A DNA stretch of 64,000 nucleotides from Borrelia hermsii DAH. GTDB taxonomy: Bacteria > Spirochaetota > Spirochaetia > Borreliales > Borreliaceae. The position numbers and the translations under genes are program-made. Positions 57,790-64,000 of the stretch are shown one piece after another. The DNA is taken from assembly GCF_023035675.1 (NCBI RefSeq), contig NZ_CP073136.1, forward strand, positions 496,001-560,000, written 5' to 3'. Numbering within the stretch: the stretch's first letter is position 1; every line of letters starts with the position of its first letter. Below the pieces are notes generated by a model. It saw nothing but the letters and a program-made list of their open reading frames with translations. It searched no databases and was not told where the DNA came from.

Positions 57790-59264
57790 TTTGCAATTTT
57801 GTTAGCATATATATTTTTCTTTTTTATTATTTTATCCTTGAAAAGGATTAATAGTTCTCCGGCTATTAATCCTTTTGCTTTCCATAATAATTCTTCTAAT
57901 TTTATAGCCCATGCTTTATATCTCTCAAGTCCAAGTTTGGAGAAATATTTGGTGTTAGTTAAATAATTTGCAATATCTTCTTTTGGAATTTGAGTGGTGT
58001 AGGTGTAGAATTCGTTGATTACTAAATATTTAGACTTAACATCATAACCTTTATTGTCTAAAAATTTAATCCAGGCTTTTTTATCTTTTGATAAGATATT
58101 TTTATTCCAAAAATTAGAGATTGCTTTATTGAAATTATTGTCTATAAAGAAATACATGTGTAATATTTCATGCATAAATATTATCATTTGAGCTATTTTT
58201 GACGTAGTTGCATCTTCTGAATAGGTTGCAAATGCAGTATTTCTTGATTTGTCTTTGATTTTAATTGTGTTGTTTTCAATATATGCTAATTTGTTGATTA
58301 TAATTAAGTTTTTTAAAATTGTTTCTTCTTTGTTTAATTTTATATTTGATTTTTGTGCTGCATTGAAAAACAGAATTATGTCTTTAAGTCTATAATTGTG
58401 ACCTTTCCATCCTACTTTATTTTCTAGCTCGTTGTTTGGTAGTAACGTTCCTCTGAATTCTTTTTTTTCGATAAAAAATGCCATTCTTTTTAGCATTAGA
58501 GACTGATCGTTTAAGTTCTTGAATTTTAATACATATATGTTAGGTTCTGCTATTAGTTTGAAAAGCTCAAATGAATCTCTTCTGTAATTTTCTTTTTTAT
58601 AGTTGAAAATAAATTTGAGATCAGAATTTATTGGTTTGTTTATGTCATAGTAAGCATTCATGTCAATATATCCAATTTTACTTATTTGAAGCATATTGCT
58701 GTTTTTAGTAGACTTTATTTCGTCATTATTATTGTCTAGTGATGTGTACTTTATGAAATTAGATAATACTATTTTTTGAGATTCTTTTTCTGAATATAAG
58801 TTTGTGAGCATGGGATTTAATATTATTTTTTTTGCTTTAAAGCCTACGATAGGAAACATATTTTTGTTAAGATTAAATTTAATAGAATATTTATTTTGAC
58901 TAATTAAGATTTTGAATTTCTGAAGACTTGATCTTGTTGTTTTAATCTTTGAATTTTTTATTTCAATGTTATTTAGTTTGATGGATTTGATATTATTCAT
59001 TTTGATTTCTATCGTTAATTCTTTGTCTTGATTTATTATTTTTGGAATATTATATAAGTAATTTTTGTCTTGAGTCTTGATTTCTATGCTTGCATTTTCA
59101 TTAATCCGGAGATTTAGTACAATGTGACTTACTTTTTTTTTATCATAACGTATTATTTTGTGATTGTTATTACTGATAGGAGATTTTTTTTCATTTTTGT
59201 TTGCATATATTGCGTAGAGACTTGTTAATAAAACCACTGTTGCTAGAATATTTTTCATTATCAC
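57786..59264 (-). CDS. Exported protein with a zinc-protease (gluzincin-like) motif
   Basis: 492 residues with a signal peptide (ILATVVLLTSLYAIYA). The N-terminal 250 residues look beta-rich and repetitive in Ile/Lys/Asn. Further on, IIFMHEILHMYFF has the zinc motif HExxH (His365, Glu366, His369) and, 49 residues later, NEFYTY offers Glu418 as third ligand, the gluzincin arrangement. Family not recognised; protease activity is inferred. Start may be the GTG at 59264 or ATG at 59258; no strong binding site. Convergent with the M16 protease, stops overlapping. Confidence 0.7.
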   Translation of the reverse strand: MIMKNILATVVLLTSLYAIYANKNEKKSPISNNNHKIIRYDKKKVSHIVLNLRINENASIEIKTQDKNYLYNIPKIINQDKELTIEIKMNNIKSIKLNNIEIKNSKIKTTRSSLQKFKILISQNKYSIKFNLNKNMFPIVGFKAKKIILNPMLTNLYSEKESQKIVLSNFIKYTSLDNNNDEIKSTKNSNMLQISKIGYIDMNAYYDINKPINSDLKFIFNYKKENYRRDSFELFKLIAEPNIYVLKFKNLNDQSLMLKRMAFFIEKKEFRGTLLPNNELENKVGWKGHNYRLKDIILFFNAAQKSNIKLNKEETILKNLIIINKLAYIENNTIKIKDKSRNTAFATYSEDATTSKIAQMIIFMHEILHMYFFIDNNFNKAISNFWNKNILSKDKKAWIKFLDNKGYDVKSKYLVINEFYTYTTQIPKEDIANYLTNTKYFSKLGLERYKAWAIKLEELLWKAKGLIAGELLILFKDKIIKKKNIYANKIAN

Positions 59265-59317
59265 ATATATATTAATACAATAATGAAAAAGAGAGAACCT
59301 ATGAGGATCTCTTTGTA

Positions 59318-59390
59318 CATCCTCTAGGGGAATTGAACCCCTGTTGCCAGGATGAAAACCTGGAGTCCTAGGCCACTAGACGAAGAGGAC
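59318..59390 (-). tRNA. tRNA-Glu (anticodon TTC)
   Basis: Cloverleaf reads from 59390: GTCCTCT acceptor pairs with AGAGGAT; anticodon loop TTTTCAT in stem CCAGG/CCTGG gives TTC; T arm AGGGGTTCAATTCCCC. 73 bases, discriminator G, no encoded CCA. Confidence 0.95.
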
Positions 59391-59397
59391 AAAAAAT

Positions 59398-59470
59398 TGA
59401 GCTCAGTAGGACTCGAACCTACGACCCTCGCCTTAAAAGGGCGATGCTCTACCAGCTGAGCTATAAGCCC
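59398..59470 (-). tRNA. tRNA-Lys (anticodon TTT)
   Basis: Reads from 59470: GGGCTTA acceptor pairs with TGAGCTC; anticodon stem TCGCC/GGCGA with loop CTTTTAA, anticodon TTT; T arm TAGGTTCGAGTCCTA. 73 bases, discriminator A, no encoded CCA. Seven bases from tRNA-Glu. Confidence 0.95.
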
Positions 59471-59566
59471 GTAAACAATTAAATCTACCAAAGATAATTA
59501 TATCATTTGTTTCAAAATATGTCAATACTCTGAAATAAGCAAAACCTTTAGCTTAAATCATTCAAA

Positions 59567-59640
59567 TGAGCTGCACAGGACTCGAACCTGTGACCTGCGG
59601 GTTAAGAATCCGATGCTCTGACCACCTGAGCTAGCAGCCC
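59567..59640 (-). tRNA. tRNA-Lys (anticodon CTT), weak anticodon stem
   Basis: Reads from 59640: GGGCTGC acceptor pairs fully with GCAGCTC; T arm ACAGGTTCGAGTCCTGT. The anticodon loop TTCTTAA gives CTT. The anticodon stem TCGGA/CCCGC has only three pairs, with U-C and A-C mismatches at its ends. 74 bases, discriminator A. Confidence 0.85.
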
Positions 59641-59689
59641 TCTGTTATTAATAAACTAATAAATAGGATAAATGCTTACAGGTATAATG

Positions 59690-60325
59690 TCAAGGATTAT
59701 GATTATTTTTTTCTATCTTTTTTAGCAGATTTTTTGCTTCTAAGTGATTGGGATTTAAGGTTAGCAATTTTGTTAGAGTTTCTTTTGCTAAAATTTTATT
59801 TTTTGCATTAAGTCTTGCTTTTGCAAGCTTTAATAGTATGTTCTGATTATTTGGTAAGAATCTTAAAGCATTTTCATACGCGAAATCAGCCTCATTATAT
59901 CTTTCAAGTTTATAAAAAGAGTCTGCAGTTAAAATGTATACTTTAGCTATTCGTGCTCCATTGGAGCCAAGGCTAATATATTTCTGAAAATGTTTAAGAG
60001 CATTTTTATATTGCCCTTGGAAAAAATAAGCTTCTCCTAATGTTTGGATGATTCTTGAATCATGATTGTTTATTTCAAGTCCTTTGATGGATTCGAGTTC
60101 GGCCCTTTTATATTCACCTGTTGCTATTAGACTCCATATAAGTATTACCCTTGCATCTAAATTATTTGGCTTGTGTTTTATTTCGTTTTGGGTATTGATA
60201 ATAGCTTCTTGGAATTTTCCTTGCCTGTAGAGTAAAAGCGAGTCTTCTTTTTCTTGTGCTTTTAGTAGGCTTAGGCATGAAAATAGCATAAGGATTATTT
60301 TTAGGAAAAAACTTTTATTTGTCAT
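59690..60325 (-). CDS. Exported TPR-repeat protein
   Basis: 211 residues with an N-terminal signal (FFLKIILMLFSCLSLLKAQ): it could be a cleaved signal peptide after KAQ or a lipobox at LFSC. Then about four tetratricopeptide repeats (YRQGKFQEAI, ATGEYKRAELESIKGLE, FFQGQYKNALKHFQKYI, LERYNEADFAYENALRFLP). A periplasmic protein-binding scaffold is likely. Overlaps the bactofilin gene by 4 bases. Confidence 0.85.
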   Translation of the reverse strand: MTNKSFFLKIILMLFSCLSLLKAQEKEDSLLLYRQGKFQEAIINTQNEIKHKPNNLDARVILIWSLIATGEYKRAELESIKGLEINNHDSRIIQTLGEAYFFQGQYKNALKHFQKYISLGSNGARIAKVYILTADSFYKLERYNEADFAYENALRFLPNNQNILLKLAKARLNAKNKILAKETLTKLLTLNPNHLEAKNLLKKIEKNNHNP

Positions 60326-60672
60326 TTTTCTTCCATCTCACAATTTCCATTAAAGAGTGCTCCTGAGTCTATGAAGAGCTCTTTTGTTTTAATGTTGCCG
60401 ATTAACTTTCCAGTTTTGTAGATTTTTATTGTCTCTAAAGCTTCTACATTACCTTTTATTGTTCCATGATTTAGGAAATTATTACACTTAATTTCTGCTT
60501 CTACATTAGCTTTTTCTCTTAAGTAAATTGAACTTGTGGAATTTATAAACCCTTTAAGTGTTCCTTCAATGATTATTGGTTTATTGCTTTCTATATATCC
60601 TTCAAATTCAAAATTATTCTTTATAACATTTTGGGTATTACTTTCTTCAAATTCTAGGCTATCTATACTCAA
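60322..60672 (-). CDS. Bactofilin
   Basis: 116-residue DUF583/bactofilin protein; beta-helix core with FEGYIESNKPIIIEGTLKGF, LNHGTIKGNVEALETIKIY and GKLIGNIKTKELFID. Bactofilins polymerise without nucleotide and shape cells or place envelope enzymes. TTG start at 60672 behind AGGAG. Its short N- and C-terminal tails are as usual. Neighbouring TPR gene overlaps it, so the two are co-expressed. Confidence 0.9.
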   Translation of the reverse strand: MSIDSLEFEESNTQNVIKNNFEFEGYIESNKPIIIEGTLKGFINSTSSIYLREKANVEAEIKCNNFLNHGTIKGNVEALETIKIYKTGKLIGNIKTKELFIDSGALFNGNCEMEEK

Positions 60673-60750
60673 TTTAACTCCTAAAAATGAATGCTCAAGT
60701 TAAGCATTCATTTTTGCTTTAACCTTAGCTTTAAACTTGCAAGTTAGCTT

Positions 60751-61446
60751 TTAATCTCTTCTTTGCCCTAAGAATCTTAGTAAATATAGGAATAAATTTA
60801 TGAAATCTAGGTAAAGCTTTAAAGAGGCTACAACTGCCATTCTATTTTTAATTTCAGTACCATCTTCTAACATTCTATTCATTTTAGAAATATTTTGAAC
60901 ATCGTAAGCAGTTAAACCTGTAAATAATATGACACCTAGAATTGAGATTAAAAAATTAAGTCCTGAGCTTCTAAAGAATATGTTAAAAATAGATGCAATA
61001 ATGATGCCCCATAATCCCATAATGAAATAACTTCCCATTTTTGTAAGGTCTGTGCTTGTTGTATATCCGTAAAAGGACATTGCAAGGAAAGTGAGAGAAG
61101 TAATTCCAAATGTATAAAATATTGAACCTTGAGTATATATCATAAATACAGAAGAGAGTGTTACTCCTGTTAAAGCTGAGTACCCTAGAAAAAGTGCTGT
61201 TGCTGTGCTGCTTGATATTTTCTCGATTGCTCCGCTTATTGCATAAACAAGTCCAAACTGTACAAGTAGCATTGCTATGTACGACATTGGATTTGTGAAT
61301 ATTATAGCTTTCATTATCTGATTTTCAGATGTTGTATATGCAAAGATTGCAGATATTAAAAGACCAATTGCCATTAATCCAAAAACTTGGGCTAAAAATT
61401 TATTTTTTATTCTTACTTCTTGTTTATCTTGCGTTAATTCAAACAT
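60751..61446 (-). CDS. Bax inhibitor-1/YccA-family membrane protein
   Basis: 231 residues with seven hydrophobic helices and the family's C-terminal stretch ILFTGLTAYDVQNISKMNRM then LYLDFINLFLYLLRFLGQRR. BI-1 proteins are thought to leak Ca2+ or to modulate membrane proteases such as FtsH. AAGGAGG before the ATG. Twelve bases after fusA, so in one transcript with it. Confidence 0.93.
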   Translation of the reverse strand: MFELTQDKQEVRIKNKFLAQVFGLMAIGLLISAIFAYTTSENQIMKAIIFTNPMSYIAMLLVQFGLVYAISGAIEKISSSTATALFLGYSALTGVTLSSVFMIYTQGSIFYTFGITSLTFLAMSFYGYTTSTDLTKMGSYFIMGLWGIIIASIFNIFFRSSGLNFLISILGVILFTGLTAYDVQNISKMNRMLEDGTEIKNRMAVVASLKLYLDFINLFLYLLRFLGQRRD

Positions 61447-61458
61447 AATGTTTCCTCC

Positions 61459-63537
61459 TTATTTATTTTGTTCGTTAAATTTTTTACATAATTCATTAAA
61501 TGTTGCACTTGGAACTTTACCGTATCTTAAAAATTCCATTGAAAATTCAGCTTTTCCTTGTGTGGAAGATCTTAAAACGGTTGAAAATCCAAACATCTCG
61601 CTTAAAGGTACCTCAGCTTCAACTTTTGAGAAATTTCCCTCTTCAACAGAGCCCAAAATTATTCCTCTTCTTTGATTTAAAAGGCCAAACATATTGCCTT
61701 GGAATTCGGTTGGACCTTCAAGAGTTACTCTCATTATTGGCTCGAGTATTGTAGGTTTTGCCTTATTATAAGCTTCTCTGAATGCACCAATTGCTGCAAG
61801 TTGGAATGCAATGTCTGATGAGTCAACGATATGATATTGTCCGTCATTAATTGTAACTTTAATACCTACAATTGGGAAGCCTATTAAAGTTCCCTTTTCC
61901 ATAGCCTTTTGAAATCCTTTGTCACATGATGGAATGTATTCTGTTGGAATTACTCCACCCTTTATAAGATTGACAAATTCATAAGTTTGTCCTTCTTCAT
62001 CAAGTGGCTCCATAAATCCAGCAACTCTTCCAAATTGACCAGCACCTCCTGATTGCTTTTTATGAGTATAATTAAATTCTGCTTTGTCTGTTATGGTTTC
62101 TCTGTATGCTACTTGAGGCATTCCTGTTTCAACTTCTGCTTTGAATTCTCTTTTCATTCTTTCAATATAAACTTCTAAGTGCAGCTCACCCATTCCTTGT
62201 ATTATTGTTTCTTTTGATTCGGCGTCTACATAAGTTTTGAATGTGGGATCTTCTTTAGTAAACCTTCCAAGAGCTTTTGCCATATTGTCGGCTGATTTTT
62301 TATCTTTGGGTTTTATTGATAAAGATATTACTGGTTCTGGAACATACATTGATGTCATTGAGTAGTTAATTGAAGGATCACAGAATGTATCTCCTGATGC
62401 ACATTCTATTCCAAATAATGCAACAATATCCCCACTGCTCCCAAATTCAATGTCTTCAGTGTTATTGGCATGCATTCTAATAAGTCTGCCAACTTTAAAC
62501 TTTTTAGAAGTTCTTGAATTTATTAGTTCTTGTCCTTTTTTTAAAACCCCTTGATATATTCTTACATAAGTTAATTGCCCATATTGTCCATCTTCCAATT
62601 TAAAAGCCAGTGCTACAGTTGGTAAGTTTTCGTCGGTTTTAAGTTCAGTTTCTTTTTCGTTTGCGTTTAAGTCAAGTGCCACATTTTTGATGTCATGAGG
62701 AGAAGGCAAAAATCTATTTACAGCGTCAAGTAAAAGTTGAACACCTTTGTTTTTATAAGCAGAACCCATAAATACTGGACAAAGTTTTAAGGCCAAAGTA
62801 CCTGTTCTAATGGCATCATATATTGTCTCTACAGCTACATCTTGTCCTTCCATATGAAGTTCCATAAGTTCATCATTAAAGTCAGATAGTGCATCAAGCA
62901 TTATTTTTCGCTTTTCTTCAGCCTCATTTAATAACTCGGCAGGAATTTCCTTTTCTATGATTTCTGTTCCATCTCTACCTTCAAAGTAATAGGCTTTCAT
63001 TACAATAAGATCTACAATCCCTATGTGTTTATCTTCAAGTCCTATTGGAATTTGCATTAGAACTGAGTTTAATCCAAGCTTATCTTTAAGCTGATCTTTT
63101 ACATTGTTAGGATTCGCTCCGGTTTTGTCACATTTATTTACGAAAGCAAGGCGTGGTACATTATATCTTTTTAATTGTCTGTCAACTGTAATTGATTGAG
63201 ATTGAACTCCTGCAACAGAGTCAAGAACAAGTATCGCTCCGTCTAGAACTCTAAGTGAACGTTCAACTTCAATTGTGAAGTCAACGTGACCCGGAGTGTC
63301 AATAATATTGATTGGATGGTTCTTCCATTCAACGTGCGTTGCAGCTGATGCGATTGTGATGCCCCGTTCTCTTTCAAGTTCCATTGAATCCATTGTTGCT
63401 CCAACTCCGTCTTTTCCCTTAACTTCATGAATGGCGTGAATTTTATTACAATAGAAAAGAATACGTTCTGTGAGTGTGGTTTTCCCTGAATCAATGTGGG
63501 CACTAATACCTATGTTTCGTAATTTTTTATAATCCAT
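61459..63537 (-). CDS. fusA: Elongation factor G (EF-G1 type)
   Basis: 692-residue translational GTPase catalysing translocation. G1 [26 protein letters not shown]; domain IV with GGAGQFGRV and C-terminal domain V. Spirochaetes have two EF-G proteins, EF-G1 for translocation and EF-G2 for ribosome recycling; the sequence fits the first group ([14 protein letters not shown]). AGGAGGAAAA upstream of the ATG. Leads the unit fusA-BI1-bactofilin-TPR. Confidence 0.97.
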   Translation of the reverse strand: MDYKKLRNIGISAHIDSGKTTLTERILFYCNKIHAIHEVKGKDGVGATMDSMELERERGITIASAATHVEWKNHPINIIDTPGHVDFTIEVERSLRVLDGAILVLDSVAGVQSQSITVDRQLKRYNVPRLAFVNKCDKTGANPNNVKDQLKDKLGLNSVLMQIPIGLEDKHIGIVDLIVMKAYYFEGRDGTEIIEKEIPAELLNEAEEKRKIMLDALSDFNDELMELHMEGQDVAVETIYDAIRTGTLALKLCPVFMGSAYKNKGVQLLLDAVNRFLPSPHDIKNVALDLNANEKETELKTDENLPTVALAFKLEDGQYGQLTYVRIYQGVLKKGQELINSRTSKKFKVGRLIRMHANNTEDIEFGSSGDIVALFGIECASGDTFCDPSINYSMTSMYVPEPVISLSIKPKDKKSADNMAKALGRFTKEDPTFKTYVDAESKETIIQGMGELHLEVYIERMKREFKAEVETGMPQVAYRETITDKAEFNYTHKKQSGGAGQFGRVAGFMEPLDEEGQTYEFVNLIKGGVIPTEYIPSCDKGFQKAMEKGTLIGFPIVGIKVTINDGQYHIVDSSDIAFQLAAIGAFREAYNKAKPTILEPIMRVTLEGPTEFQGNMFGLLNQRRGIILGSVEEGNFSKVEAEVPLSEMFGFSTVLRSSTQGKAEFSMEFLRYGKVPSATFNELCKKFNEQNK

Positions 63538-64000
63538 GGAATATTTTTCCTCCTGAGCATGTATAGTTAGAACACTAATTATCTTAAATATTGTACATGA
63601 TTTTTTTTTAAAAGTCTATTTGAAACTGTTCACGTCAATTCTGACTTAAGAGAGTTTCATTGTTTAAAAGGTAGGCAATGTATTTATATTGTCTTTTTTT
63701 TTTAAATCAAGGGGGGAGTTTGCATGTTTATGTGGATATAAAAGCATATGATGTTATTGCATAATTATGGAAGAATGTTTGATGTTAAAGATATTGTTTT
63801 GTTTGTTAATTTTAATTTTTTATTTGTGTAATAAAATCTGATCATTTTTTATTGGATTTTGTGAGAGAATCCAGTTATTTGCAGACTTACTTGACTAAGT
63901 TGTATTAAAAGATATACAGTTAATTATAAGGAATATATCATTTAGTAAATTTTTTTAGTAAATTTTGATTTTATTGATTAAAAATACTTAACATTTAATA
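63538..64000. other. 463-bp AT-rich region at the window end
   Basis: Beyond the fusA promoter no gene of normal size is seen. It has a strong ribosome-binding-like GGGGGGAG (63711-63718) followed at 63724-63741 by ATG TTT ATG TGG ATA TAA, a 5-codon frame; a second 28-codon frame at 63748-63834; and an inverted repeat TGGATT/AATCCA at 63853-63873. These could be traces of a decayed gene or a short leader. Confidence 0.4.
63590..63618 (-). promoter_or_regulatory. Candidate promoter of fusA
   Basis: On the minus strand TAGACT (63613-63618) and TACAAT (63590-63595) with a 17-base spacer that includes an A-run, about 50 bases before the fusA ATG. Confidence 0.45.

Noticed and set aside
63853..63873. 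Inverted repeat TGGATT/AATCCA as terminator
   Set aside because: Six-base AU-rich stem, nine-base loop, no T-run after it on either strand.
1..64000. Mobile elements, prophage or CRISPR
   Set aside because: No transposase, integrase, phage or Cas-like protein and no spaced direct repeats were seen; the only tandem repeat is within the giant gene.

Overview
The window is very AT-rich chromosomal DNA of a Borrelia species. Gene order, protein sequences and wording of motifs match the Borrelia chromosome segment that runs from murA through the S10-spc-alpha ribosomal cluster, pheST, trxB, grpE-dnaK-dnaJ, coaX and xth to the EF-G gene fusA. A glutathione-peroxidase-family gene beside grpE, which I recall from relapsing-fever borreliae and not from Lyme borreliae, makes a relapsing-fever-type species the best guess; the species cannot be fixed from the sequence alone. 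No insertion sequence, prophage, CRISPR array or plasmid-like gene family is visible, so this is core chromosome. Most genes lie on the + strand, whose coding sequences are rich in G and T, as expected on one side of the replication origin.

Layout. 1-4560: end of a membrane protein, a decayed YmdB-like protein, murA, a MATE transporter and a small possible lipoprotein. 4561-19097: tuf followed by 27 ribosomal protein, secY and rpoA genes packed on the + strand with almost no gaps. 19175-26369: RNA turnover and RNA/ribosome maturation genes (rny, ymdB, tlyA, der), a GerMN-domain protein, an exported protein with an NlpC/P60-like motif and a HAD phosphatase. 26388-33572: a single 2394-residue membrane-anchored coiled-coil protein with eight near-identical 99-bp repeats and a C-terminal helix-turn-helix-like segment. 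33584-37897: archaeal-type pheS-pheT and trxB.

37925-42251 (minus strand): rlmB-like methylase, dnaJ, dnaK, grpE. 42370-42430: overlapping divergent promoters and two inverted repeats between grpE and gpx. 42523-49454: gpx, nadE with a decayed glutaminase half, a receiver-SpoIIE phosphatase, two unrecognised proteins and coaX. 49552-52251 (minus): a DUF2400-type protein, a GH73 glucosaminidase and a membrane protein with a serine-less hydrolase-like domain. 52653-57789: an MBL-fold hydrolase, xth, an exported protein and a lipoprotein M16 protease. 57786-63537 (minus): a possible new zinc protease, tRNA-Glu, two tRNA-Lys, a TPR protein, a bactofilin, a Bax-inhibitor-like membrane protein and fusA.

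The genes mostly serve translation, protein folding and the cell envelope. The observations with most promise are the pseudo-enzymes (YmdB-like protein, NadE amidase half, hydrolase-like membrane protein), the giant repeat protein, two unassigned exported proteins carrying protease-like motifs, and the grpE/gpx shared control region. I did not find a clearly new multi-gene system.
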